Positions 9,772 to 20,068 of a stretch of 20,068 bases of DNA are shown here, piece after piece. The position numbers and the translations under genes were made by a program. Where the stretch lies: the NCBI GenBank assembly GCA_905397405.1, contig CAJPVJ010000842.1:1-20068 (forward strand), in the 5' to 3' direction. The notes beneath the pieces are model-generated. The model made no database searches, was not told where the DNA came from, and was given only the letters and a program-made list of their open reading frames with translations. The number at the start of each line of letters is the position of its first letter. Positions within the stretch are counted from its first letter, which is position 1. Source of the stretch: Oppiella nova (taxonomy: Eukaryota; Arthropoda; Arachnida; Sarcoptiformes; Oppiidae).

Positions 9772-11162
9772 TATTAATTGAAATATTAAAGTTTTATTTT
9801 AATTTTACTTCTAAAATAATAAAGTACTGTGCATAAATTTCACATTGTTTATATACTATTCACCAAGTTCATGAAATCTATGTAATTATCTTTTAAGATT
9901 ATTTTAGATGTTATTTTAATATTCTAAAAAAATATTGCGGATGTGAATTTTATTATGTAATACAGTATGTGTTTTACTAATTTTAATATTTGATTACAAT
10001 AAAAATAATGTTTTCTATTTATTGATAACATGTATTATTTTAAGCACCTGTGTATAAATACATTGATAATTTTTACCTTATTCCCGCGCAATTAACTATA
10101 GTGCTATAGTATAACCCTTTTCACGAAACTGCTCTAATGATAAATTACCGGTATTTCATTTTGACTTAAGTTAAAAATAATGTAATTTCTGTTAATTATC
10201 ACAGAATTGGATGGTTAACATTAAAATACTTTAAACAGCTTATATCTGTGGCACAGATTATGTGCTATTAACTATTCTCAAATATATATACATATATATA
10301 TATATATATTATAAATTATGGTCTAACTCATGTTCTGATTCAACTGAATAATCAGGTTTTGGCTTTTCGAATAACTTGAAAAATTTAATTGATAATTGTA
10401 AATACCTAAAATATAGAAATCTAAGCCTATAAATAATATTGGTAGAATAATGTAATTATATACCATAATTTACAATATTAGTTGGAAAAATGTAGTTAAT
10501 TTGACATAGTTTCTCTAACAATATAAAAGATATACTTTTAAAAGTATATTGAATTCAGTACGGCATCCCGATACATTCTGTTACATAAAAGCAGTCTCAT
10601 CAAATAAGCTTTTTATTGCATGGTGCTATTTGTTAGGAACTACGGTATGATAAATTATTTAATGTTGGATCTTGAATTTGTTGATATAAATATGTTAAAC
10701 AAATATTGCTCCTAATATTGATATCTACTGTTCCGCAATGAATTGATAAATGATCAGTATCAATTAAAAGTGCAATATATATTTAAAATACCATTTAATT
10801 TTGATTATCGTATTAGTATTAAATATTCAAGTTATTTGTAATATTTTATAATTTTAAATAAATTTAAATACGATCTTTAACTTTCAGCTTGCATAAACTT
10901 TGGGAATTACAGTGGTATGCTTATTAAAATTTTGAATTATATTTCTGAATTATATTATTATATATGAGTTAAAAATCTAATCTCCCATGGGTACACCTTT
11001 ATTATTTTGTTTACTGCAGTTATATGAGAATTCGCAGGTGACACTAATTTGAGTATTGTATATAAATAACGGATAAATTTTGTCATTTATTAAAAATTAT
11101 ATTCCATTAAATAAATAATTATAATATTGATATTTTATTTTTGTTTGCAAATAACAACTATA
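9772..11162. other. Shared 5' intergenic region of the head-to-head LRR pair
   Basis: About 1.4 kb of AT-rich DNA without a supported gene. It contains an AT microsatellite (10282-10310). Both LRR genes start outward from it, so it must hold both promoters, possibly as one shared control region. I could not identify specific sites. Confidence 0.5.
10282..10310. repeat. (AT)n microsatellite
   Basis: A nearly uninterrupted AT dinucleotide run with one C interruption, located between the two divergent LRR genes. Confidence 0.9.
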
Positions 11163-12321
11163 ATGTTACTGTATTGTAAGTATAGAAATAGATTATATTT
11201 ATTAGCATATTACACTTTATTGATGAACTGCACACTAGATCCCAGTTCATTGTTTGGTAACTCTGATAAAAAATTACTAGCTAATTTGTATTGTATACTG
11301 TAAATACTATTATTAAAATTAAAAATAACTTTCTTTTCTAATATTTATTTCAGTTATGTACATTTCATTAATTGCAAGTAGCTCGCTCGTTTATGGTAAA
11401 TGTCCAGACGATTCAAGTATCATAGCACCATGCGGATGTAGAGATAATAAAATAACTTGCTACACGTCCGTAACCGACTTTGATTTAATATTTTCGAAAC
11501 TGAGCATGGCACTTAAACCCAATGAGAAACTCATTGACAAATTCGAGTTATATGGATTAAATGCCCCGAATAAAATTAACGCAAATAGCTTTGCCGACAT
11601 AATATTCGACAAAATATACTTTTACAACTGGGTCGAGTATGTCCACCCTGATGCATTCAGCAAAATGTACAATATATCCAGCGAGGTCAGTATATACGCC
11701 AACAACCTAGACAATATCATCGTGAATATACTGAACAAGTTCAATAATTTGACTGTCATGGGGTATGAATCGCAAGCTAAATCATTACCCTGGGACTCAT
11801 TTACCAAAAACCACGACCATGTTACTAAATTAGAAGTTGGTTCGTACGTGACCGACCTTAACAATTACACATTCGCAAATTTTCCCATGCTCACTTCATT
11901 GACAATTTTCTCGAATTACCTGGAGCACATACACCCATTTGCATTCGCTAGTAATTATATAGCTAGTACCAGATTGGACATAGTGTTTAACGGCAGTCCA
12001 AGATTTAACGAAGATGCTTTCGAAGTTAACTCTCTAATATCCACGAATCGACCCACCACAATTCACCTGCAATTCCCTGAAACAAAAGGTTTCAAATATT
12101 TGCCCGAGCAGATATTTTTGCCCTTTCTAAACAGCAATTTTGACAATCTGATCGAGCTGAGTATTGAGTATAAGGATCCGAAAACGAGTCACACGTTTGA
12201 CTGCCAAGATTGCCGGTCCTATTGGCTTAAAAAGCATAATATGCTAAACAGACTTTGGGAAGTGGCATGCTCCAATGGAAATACACTCAACAATCCTGAT
12301 AATTTTAAAGATTGCGTATAA
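11163..12321 (+). CDS. Secreted leucine-rich-repeat protein, copy 2
   Basis: The proposed exons are 11163-11175 (13 nt: four codons plus one base, donor T|GTAAGT) and 11354-12321 (acceptor TTTCAG), joined in phase 1. This gives 326 residues with a hydrophobic signal peptide (MLLYFMYISLIASSSLVYG) before KCPDD. An in-exon ATG at 11356 would give 321 residues with a shorter leader. The domain order matches copy 1: CPDD...PC-x-C...C cluster, irregular LRRs, then PEQIFLPFLN and a DCQDCRSYW...C cap. Shared blocks (NSFADI-x-FDKI, STNRPTT-x-H, HNM) and the identical intron phase and position show a duplicated pair. AATAAA follows at 12346-12351. The gene is convergent with ACSF2. Likely extracellular; ligand unknown. 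Confidence 0.85.
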
Positions 12322-12886
12322 AAATATATTATTAATGTTTTTATCAATAAACAATTATGCTACAAATGTTTCTATAAATGAACCAATCAAATAAAATTAT
12401 TGACAATAAGTTCATGATGTAACAATTAATTTACAACTTACGGTAATATTTTTAATATTTTATAGATTTTGTATTTAGTGGTGTTATAAAAATCATTATT
12501 ATATCTAATGGTTTTATATTATTATAATTATTTCTATGAATATTAATCTAAATATGTGAATGAAATTGTTTTACATCCTTATATTATGTAATAATTTTAT
12601 TAAATATCAATATTTTTAATTAATTAATTAAAATTTTATTTAGCAATCACGAGGTTCCTTGATACTTTTACAGTCTATTGATAAGTGACTTAAATCAATT
12701 ATATCATATAATTTATAAATATAATATAAGCTGGTGTTATTTAATTTTAAATGTACAGAACAAATTTTTTAAAAACAATTATCATAAAAATTAAATTAGA
12801 CAATAAGTTGATTGATATCAAAATTAATGTAGCATGACAAAATTATTATTCACAATTTATTAAATAAAATTGATTTTAAATGTCTA
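12322..12886. other. Convergent 3' intergenic region
   Basis: Holds the 3' ends of LRR copy 2 (AATAAA at 12346-12351) and of ACSF2 (AATAAA on the minus strand at 12856-12861). From 12634 it is the source-like partner of the duplicated segment at 7501-7827. No gene is seen. Confidence 0.6.
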
Positions 12887-15004
12887 TTAAATATAGCGTT
12901 TGGCAGCGATTTCCTTGAGCTTAACCTTTTGCACTTTACCGGTCACTGTCCGGGGGAAGTCGTCCACAAACTCAATGTTTTGCGGTATTTTAAAGTGACT
13001 TATCTAGGTACAATAGAAACACAAAAAATATTCAATAAAAAAAACTATTAAATGTAATAACATTTTTATAGCATTAGAATATTATATTCAACCCGGCTAC
13101 TACTTTAGTATGTATATTATTTTTAATTGTATAGAAATTTTTAGGCCAAACATACATACCTTTCCCTTACAAAACTCGATTACCTCCCGGGGCTCTAGCG
13201 AACTGTTATTCTTGAGCTTAATATAGGCGACCAAATCCTCGCCAAACCTTTTGTGAGGAACTCCTACCACCTATTGGTTGGCAAACATAATGTCATTACA
13301 TTTAACACCAAATACTCGAAACAATAGTAAACTGTTTTACGTGAGCGTCGGCTACGGACGGGTGGCTCATCAGGAAGTCCTCAATCTCTTTGGGGTATAT
13401 ATTCTCTCCGCCCCTTATTATCATCTCTTTGATACGACCGTTGATATACAGATACCCGGATGAGTCCAGGAATCCCATATCACTTCAAATATATGTCAAG
13501 AATTCGTATAAAATTATTATATTATTCTCTATAAGGGTATAAAATACATGTTATCTAAAAGTTAACATGGTATTTGTAAATAATCTCGCTCTCTGTAACT
13601 GGTTATTGGTTGCCTAGTGTGTAATTTTTAAATTAACATCAATTTTAAACTATTTGTTAAAACAGTATAAATTAAAAATCGACACAATTTCACATAAATA
13701 TTTAGTTTTAAAGTTATATAGGATAATAAATTTATATTATTGTAATACAAAATAGTATTTAATACATAATGTTTTTCGCAAACATTTTAATTATATTTAA
13801 GCAGTGATTAAGTAATGTAATACTGTAATTAAAACAGTTATATTTATGAATGCCTGTCCACTTGTATAGCCTATACCAGTGTAAGCCAAGTGGGGGAAGC
13901 AATATGAATTCATTGGTGTGTTCAGATTAGTACGTAACATTGAATATGAATGAATAAAAATATATATTTGTATGCAAGCACTTGTAGTTGTGATGAAAAC
14001 GGCAGCTAATGATGACAACACTTATGTATTAATTAGTGTTTCAATCAATAGATGTTCACAAATTAAAATAATATTTTATTATAACTTGAAAGTGATATTA
14101 CGGGCTATTCTGAAGTATTGCGGTTGTATATAGATGGACCCACATAAGTTACATTAGTAAACGAAACGTATGCTAAGTAAACAATGACTAGTAGATCGCC
14201 CAGGTTTGCCTTAAACAGGCAGCCATAATTTAATGATTGGACTTTAAGGATTTTCTTATTAAATATGAAAGTACATTCAAATAAGAGTCCAAATATCTTA
14301 TTTATATTGTCATGTAACCTCAGGTTCAACCAGAGTTGACCACTTTATCAGGAAATGTTTCCGTTGTAAATATGGACATGTAATATATGTGATATATCGA
14401 TTTGATACAGAATTTTACACTAAATATGTTAGTTTAAATAAAAATTTAGAAATCCTAAGACTTAAAAGAAATATTGTAGTTTTTAACATTTTTCGTCACT
14501 AATTTGGCATTTTTTCATTATTACTTAAGTTTATAAATTTTGTACATATATCATTGTATTCTCTATTAAAATCCCTATTGAATTGCGATGTCACATGCCC
14601 ATATTTATAACGGAAGCATTTCCCGATAAAAGTGGTCACTGCGGCCGAATCCGAAGTCACAGAACAATATAAATAAGAAATTCGGAATCCTCTTTGAAAG
14701 TACTTTCATATTTAATAAGAAAATCCTTAAAGTAAAACATTAAATTATGGCTGCCTTTTTAAGGCAAACATGGGCGATCTACTAGTAATTGTTTAGGTTC
14801 GTTTACATTAGGGGCCATTTGTATACAGCCGTAATACTTCAGAGTCGCCTGTAATATTGTATGACTTCCAAATTACAACTTGGTCATTCCCCCATACCTT
14901 CCTCTCACTCTACGTACTAATGTGAATCACACATATGAATTCATATTCCTTTCCCCCCTTGGCTTACACTGGCCTATACAGTGTAGGTGAGGTTAAATGT
15001 GTGA

Positions 15005-15037
<33 letters not shown>

Positions 15038-18000
15038 GGAGGGAGAGGGAGAGAATAATTTCTAATACCTATAAAATGTAAGAATTAAGACCAGAATATA
15101 CAGAATATTCTGTATAACACGTAAACACATACCCCGTATGATACCAATGATTAGCATCAAGCACATCCCGGGTCTGATCCATTTGATTGTAATACCCAAC
15201 GAACGTACAGTGCCCTCGAATGCATACCTCGCCCGACACGCCTGTCCTCATGAGAGCACCGGTAATCGGGTCCACGATCTTGATCTCCAAGTGCTCGATG
15301 GGACGGCCGACTGACTCGAGTCGATGTTTGGGTGAATCGTGAATGGATGTATGGCTCACCACTGGACTACATTCGGTGCTCCCGTAGGGTATCTGTGGAC
15401 AGGTAGGTGCGGGGAAAGGGTACAGTCACATAACTATTTTATAGCATTTATTTTATAAATAATTTACCAGGATATGTTCACAACTAGGTATTTGTTTATG
15501 AATTTGATCGACTAGTGGTGGTGGACAGGGAGCTCCAGACATTATACCTTGATAAAGTAATTTTAATATTTATTGTAAAAACTGCAATAAAATATTTCGC
15601 ATAAAATATTAGCGATTATATGCAGTATTGTATAGTTTTAAGTCTAGCTATAAGTTTCATATAAAGAGTGTATATAAATATGATTATAAATATGTGTGTG
15701 TATTATAAACAAGCACTTAAAAGTGTAAAAGTGGACTATAACCATAAAATACCCGGGTACAAACAGCGCTGTATCATATGAGTGTGTAAATACCGGTATA
15801 TAAGGACATTAAATAGCATAAAAGTCCTATTGTAAAATTTTTGGTGTATTTATGCTATGTATTACTAGTAACTGATTGTAAGTTAAATAATTTTTTGATT
15901 ATTATATAAGTGTTGATAATATTTGTGTACCTCTTTTTAAGGAACTGGTGTCGTATTGATTGAGATCAGTGTTCAACATATCGATATACATGGTAGGCGT
16001 TCCGTATATCATATCGCACCTAATTTAGATAATTAGAAAAATTAATTATTATTTTATACACATTTCATATATAATGTTAGATATAATTTTTAAAAACAAA
16101 ACTAAACTAGTTACTTTTGCCAAATACAATTATAATAATATTATAAGTAGAGCTAATATTTTATAATACAACTATAATTTTATATGAACTACAATTTTAA
16201 TTAATATTATTTAATTAATATAATACTTATGATTATGAATTGCTTCCAGTGTTTTATGGGGATTGAATACCGGTGCCGGTAATATCATGGTACCCCTTCT
16301 CAGGGCTATTAACAGGGAACCCAATACGGATCCAAAGCAATGGTACAGCGGGTTGGGTACGCATACCCTCAGCCCCTTAGGGTCCAGTCCCTCGAGTGAA
16401 CGTTTGCCTACAAACCAGGCATTCTGTATAATACTATGATGGGTAAGGGTAGCCCCCTTTGGGTGGCCAGTGGTGCCCGATGTGAACTGGATGTTTATGG
16501 GGTCGTCAAACTGTATGGTGGGGTCGTCGCCGGGGAACTGGTGGTCAGGGGTCAGCAAGTCGTCAAAACGGGTTACATGTGTGGGCGCGATGTCCGGCTC
16601 ATTGGGCGCGCTGTTTATCATTACAATATTCTTGAGGCTCGGGATTCTGTGTTAGAATAAAATATATATTAAATATAATTGTATTTAAAATTAAACTAGG
16701 TTGTTCTCATCTAGTTTGTGTAAATACAGGATAAGTTTTAAAATTATTTAATATACAATGTTAATTTTTATTATATTCTGATAAATGTTGTACTAGTATT
16801 GTGTAATAATTTTTTATAATATTATAGAATACTAATATTAATAATTAATTATAATATAATATAATTCATTATACTTTAATATAATATGGTAATAATGTGA
16901 ACAATGTTTTATTTCCTAAATATAATATAAATTAAAAATACTACAAACTCATTTTAGTAACTTATTAAATATTATGAAATAATTATTATACAAAAAACAT
17001 TGTTTTTAAAAAAAACTTTTGCAAACTAATGGTTAAATTCAATGTCATTATGTAAATAGCGATATAATAATTTATTAGTATTTTACCAATAATTTTAGTA
17101 TTAATTTTTATAAATCACAAAAAATGCCTAAATATTATGCAATTTCCAAATAAATTAATTAAAATTCAACAATGTTATACATACTTGTCGCAATCAATAA
17201 CCTTGCTATTTTTGTTGCCCAAAAGTTCAGGTGAAATATCATTCAATATCTCGCAGTAATTACTGGACCGAAACCTTTGGCTACATATTAGCGTATGACA
17301 TCCCACCAAATTTAAGGCATACTGGAGCTCACTGGCCCGGTAGCCCGGGTTCACGTTAACCTAATAATAAAATAAATAAAAACAATTAATTAAAAAATAT
17401 TAATTATTTTTTTTGCTCACAATTCATACCATAATAGCGCCGATCTTTGCGGTGCCGTATTGGGTGAGTAGCCATTCGTAGCAATTGGGGGCCCATATGC
17501 CCACCCGGTCGCCCCGACCACATCCCAGTCCCCTCAGACTCATTGCCAGTTTATTAGCCTTGTTCATAATTATTTATATAATGTTTTTTAATTACATAAA
17601 CAAAACTTATTAATAGATTGTGAGTGCATAAACTGATTAGATTATTAATATAAATAAATAATTTAAATAATTTAGATAATAAATTGTGCAATATGCTAGC
17701 TATGTCAAAATTATTACATGTATAATAATCTATAGTGGTTAAGTTTACGTAAATTCATGTATATTAATATATTATATTCAAATATCCTAGCACAGTATAT
17801 CAGTTATATTTTATAATTATCTGGTTAATTAATTGTAATTATAAAATTTTATTTACCTTTTGATAGTAAAATAAAATTTTAAACTTAATATGAAATAAGA
17901 TTTTCTAGACTTACGTCGGAATTGAGTTCGCCATAGGTTTTGCTGATATTTTGGTGGACAGACACCACTGCCGTACGGTCGGGCGAGTCCTCGGCACAGG

Positions 18001-18169
18001 TAGCTATCAGTTGACCCACAGTTTGGGCCGACAGGGGCTCCAGTGAGGGCTCAAACACATAGCTATAGCCACCGGATATCCAACGGTTTAAACAATAGTT
18101 TTTGATACGAAACACTTGATTGTATTTATAATGAATATTATTTGCGAAACACTTTTTCATAGCAAACAT
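12887..18169 (-). CDS. ACSF2: Medium-chain acyl-CoA ligase ACSF2, mitochondrial (10 exons, 592 aa)
   Basis: It activates fatty acids to acyl-CoA via an acyl-adenylate, probably in mitochondria. Exons, minus strand: 17915-18169, 17430-17558, 17185-17360, 16227-16646, 15931-16019, 15468-15547, 15133-15392, 13341-13482, 13160-13270, 12887-13003. All introns are GT-AG and all phases agree, giving 592 residues (vertebrate ACSF2 is about 615). The N-terminus is basic and low in acidic residues, consistent with a mitochondrial presequence; ATG at 18160 is an alternative start. Seen motifs are the P-loop [10 protein letters not shown] (242-251), YGSTE (386-390), YHTGD (467-471), the hinge GRIKEM followed by [10 protein letters not shown] (485-500), and catalytic Lys577 in TGKVQK. 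ACSF2-typical stretches include DDPINIQF and [12 protein letters not shown]. Acceptors lack strong pyrimidine tracts, as elsewhere in this window. A partial 3' duplicate lies at 7501-8145. Intron 7 carries a large inverted repeat. AATAAA lies 25 nt past the stop. Confidence 0.95.
13853..14992. repeat. Large imperfect inverted repeat in ACSF2 intron 7 (foldback-like)
   Basis: Two blocks in the left half recur as reverse complements in the right half, in mirrored order. About 13853-13945 pairs with 14910-14992, and about 14096-14395 pairs with 14585-14856. The central spacer is about 190 bp. The left arm has extra unpaired sequence (about 13945-14096) compared with the right. The longest clear identities are around 14190-14270 against 14685-14795 (blocks containing tagtagatcgccca, ggcagccataatttaatg and ctttaaggattttcttatt in reverse complement). 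No protein is supported inside. The arrangement fits a foldback or long-TIR non-autonomous transposon, or a local inverted duplication. No target-site duplication was found at the outer ends. Confidence 0.9.
15001..15055. repeat. (GT)n(GA)n compound microsatellite
   Basis: A GT run is followed by GA and GGGA units, directly beside the right end of the inverted repeat and about 80 bp from ACSF2 exon 7. It may have grown from the element's terminus or simply abuts it. Confidence 0.9.
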
Positions 18170-18864
18170 TATTACAGAATATTTGCAATTATAATTATAA
18201 TAAAACAATTTTAATACAGATTTATCTAGAATTCATCGTGATAAAAAATAGTTACACGGTTAAAAATTATTGTTTATACATAACAACAAAATATTGTTTT
18301 CATTATAAACAATGGTTTTGTAAAATGTTTTTTGCAAGTGTTTTGCTGATCACCACTACATATGAATGTACGATTAATGTTGTGTTTATGCTGCGAGACT
18401 ACCTGTCCTTCGGGCTCTGGTATAGTAGCCTTGAGTGAAATAAAGAGGCCATACATTCAACAGGAATACAGTATGGTATATACAAGTAGATGGATAGCCA
18501 GCCAGCCCTCAAAACATACAGCTCCCGGCTATCTATCAACTCACATGGATATACAGTATATCACATACAGTACCAGTAATTAAAAACACAGCAATTCTTA
18601 GATCCCTACGAAAAGTCTAATAAATATTTATTTTGTTATTAATAACTTATTATTATTAAGCATAAAGTTTTCAAACATTTTATAAATTGCATACAAAATG
18701 TAAAATATTTTCTATTATAAATAATGTATAAGTCATGTAAAGTCTGATTGTGCTTGCTTATTCATTATAAAAGTTTAATAAATGATTAATAAGTTTACAA
18801 AACACTGAAAGATAGCTAATTTATATGAAAATATTTTTCACGAAAATTTTGTTTTGTTTATTCA
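18170..18864. other. Upstream region of ACSF2, between ACSF2 and the carboxypeptidase gene
   Basis: No supported gene. The segment 18360-18590 is less AT-rich than its surroundings and could be a regulatory region or 5'UTR of ACSF2, which is transcribed leftward. A TATATA-containing stretch occurs near 18476-18482, but a TATA box is not convincing in this base composition. Confidence 0.4.
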
Positions 18865-20068
18865 TTAATTAAAATTCAGTGACTTTTGGCCGGACTTGAG
18901 AAACGTGTTAAACATGAGTAGTGCGGCGCCGGCCTTATCCGTGGGCACCATATGTCCCGATCCCCTGACCGTCACAAATGCCAGCCTATCGTACACCTTA
19001 TAAAAGCCGGCGACTTGGTTGTCATTATACCACACGTTGTAGTCCTTAATTAGGGGCAGAGCCAGGTCCTCCACAAACCTTTAAGTAATTTATAAACATA
19101 TTCACAAAATATTCATTACAATTAATTTATGTACTTAAACTTTAATTAATTTTATAACTTTAACTAATATAATAAAAATAATTAATTTAATATAAATAGC
19201 ATGTAATTTTTCACTATTTAATTTAACTATGTAATTACTGCAATAGAGTATACCTAGATAAGTTTAATTAGCAATATCTTATTATTATTATTATCTACTT
19301 GTAGTTAGTTATCTAGGTATCTACAGTATAATTATTCACAAATATTTATTAATTATATTAATTGCCACAAAATAATAAATAATTTAATATCCAAAATTCT
19401 TAATATTTATGTTATCAAGTTACGACAGCTTACTATATAACCAGGGTCATGATAAACTGTATTACCAGGGTATACATTATATCATACCATTCATCGCCCA
19501 GGAAATTACACGCCATATCCACGTCGCCATTATATACCATACCCTTAAGGTGTCGGTGCGACCCGAGCAGCTCCAGTACCTGTTCCCTCACCGACTTATA
19601 TATATTAGTATAGCCGGCCATCACCGCCACACTACACGACGTCCAGTCCCCCACCGGCTCCGGTATGTGTAGGGCTGTGCGCACATCCGGCTGATTGATC
19701 CAGTGTTCCACATAACTGGCGTCTATACAGGGAGGGGTGACCCCCACACCATCCCCTACCTGTCCCTCAACCGACATATTCAACGTCCGGTACATGAGTT
19801 GCCTATCAAACGATTCGCGCGAATACTTGCCGGTCGTGTTGAGAGCGCCGGTAGTTTTGAGGCCATGTTTAGGCTGTTGACAGTCGGCGTACAGGTTATA
19901 GATATTGAGACCCGGCTCCGATATGAAACCCGTGGCCCGTGCTATGGCTGACTTGCAGGGAGTCGACCCGTTGCCCACGAAATCGCATCGACCGGTGCTG
20001 TTGTCGACCGACACTCGGCTACCGTTACTCAGCGGACAGCAGGCGTCCCATAATTGAGTCCATACGGG
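18865..20068 (-). CDS. CTSA: Serine carboxypeptidase S10, cathepsin A (lysosomal protective protein) type, C-terminal part
   Basis: Two exons are in the window: 19488-20068 (open through the window edge) and 18865-19078, joined by a 409-nt GT-AG intron in phase 2 that rebuilds a Trp codon at GDEW|FVED. The translated part covers about 264 residues of the C-terminal half. It shows the S10 features LWDACC..., GLNIYNLYADC, DPPC-like TPPCIDAS, the catalytic-Asp block NGDVDMACNF, and the catalytic-His block GSGHMVPTDK near the end. The catalytic Ser region lies outside the window. The protein removes C-terminal residues from peptides and, in vertebrates, also protects beta-galactosidase and neuraminidase in lysosomes; the latter role is not implied here. 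The 3'UTR is short, with AATAAA three bases after the stop (minus strand, 18857-18862). Other S10 members such as vitellogenic carboxypeptidase are less likely given GDVDMACNF...GDEWF. Confidence 0.93.

Noticed and set aside
11622-11864. 80-residue minus-strand ORF inside LRR copy 2
   Set aside because: Antisense shadow of the LRR coding exon.
13278-13463. 61-residue plus-strand ORF
   Set aside because: It runs antisense over ACSF2 exon 8, whose minus-strand reading carries the GRIKEM and RGGENIYP motifs.
13797-14329. Two 74-residue minus-strand ORFs within the intronic inverted repeat
   Set aside because: The open frame of the left arm is not kept in the right arm and no family is recognisable, so chance open frames are more likely than a transposase or other gene.
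16436-16660. Overlapping plus-strand ORFs of 61-74 residues
   Set aside because: They are antisense to ACSF2 exon 4, which encodes the P-loop. The higher GC of that exon keeps stops rare on the other strand.
18208-18208. Upstream start for ACSF2 at 18208
   Set aside because: The codon there is TTG, not ATG. The first in-frame ATG is at 18169, and the leader from there is already presequence-like.
18238-18583. Short ORFs upstream of ACSF2 on both strands
   Set aside because: No signal peptide, domain or splice structure, and no consistent reading. Treated as upstream non-coding DNA.
19409-19951. Plus-strand ORFs of 82-87 residues over the carboxypeptidase
   Set aside because: Antisense shadows of the S10 exon carrying the catalytic Asp block.
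1-20068. CRISPR arrays, tRNA or rRNA genes, retroviral or reverse-transcriptase genes
   Set aside because: No regularly spaced direct repeats, cloverleaf-like sequences, rRNA-like conserved blocks or RT/integrase motifs were seen on reading through both strands. A tRNAscan or profile search was not possible.

Overview
The window looks like nuclear DNA of an AT-rich animal genome, most likely an arthropod. A small acariform mite is my guess. Genes are split by short GT-AG introns, polyadenylation signals are AATAAA, and the gene families are animal ones: ACSF2, cathepsin A, DEG/ENaC channels, secreted LRR proteins resembling the crustacean/arthropod luciferase non-catalytic-subunit family, and a rhodopsin-type GPCR. 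Nothing suggests a prokaryote or a virus. The species cannot be named from sequence alone.

Layout, left to right. Positions 1-1208 are promoter or 5'UTR-like, with a GA microsatellite. A GPCR N-terminus plus TM1 (1209-1508, +) ends at an in-frame stop, and 47 bp later comes an exon-like ORF that resembles the tail of a protein-kinase C-lobe (1556-1858, +). A MITE-like inverted-repeat element lies near 1983-2130. A secreted, Pro/Asn-rich internally repeated protein (2707-3905, -) has a separate signal-peptide exon. At 5190-7402 (+) is a remarkable intronless gene with two complete DEG/ENaC channel domains in one reading frame. It is interrupted in the second domain by a 20-bp tandem duplication that shifts the frame.

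Next come a decayed duplicate of the 3' end of ACSF2 (7501-8145, -) and two head-to-head paralogous secreted LRR proteins (8578-9771, - and 11163-12321, +). Each LRR gene has a very short first coding exon (25 and 13 nt) and a phase-1 intron inside the signal peptide. The intact ACSF2 gene follows (12887-18169, -). I could join its ten exons in phase into a 592-residue mitochondrial acyl-CoA synthetase with all the expected adenylation motifs. Intron 7 of ACSF2 holds a 1.1-kb imperfect inverted repeat (13853-14992). The last gene is the C-terminal part of a serine carboxypeptidase of the cathepsin A type (18865-20068, -), cut by the window edge and carrying the catalytic Asp and His.

The genes do not form a pathway. 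ACSF2 (mitochondrial fatty-acid activation) and cathepsin A (lysosomal) are conserved housekeeping genes. The left part is accessory in character: lineage-specific secreted proteins, channel duplication and fusion, gene fragments and mobile-element remnants. The main points of interest are the tandem two-domain DEG/ENaC gene with its frameshifting duplication, and the long intronic inverted repeat that could give a several-hundred-bp hairpin in ACSF2 pre-mRNA.
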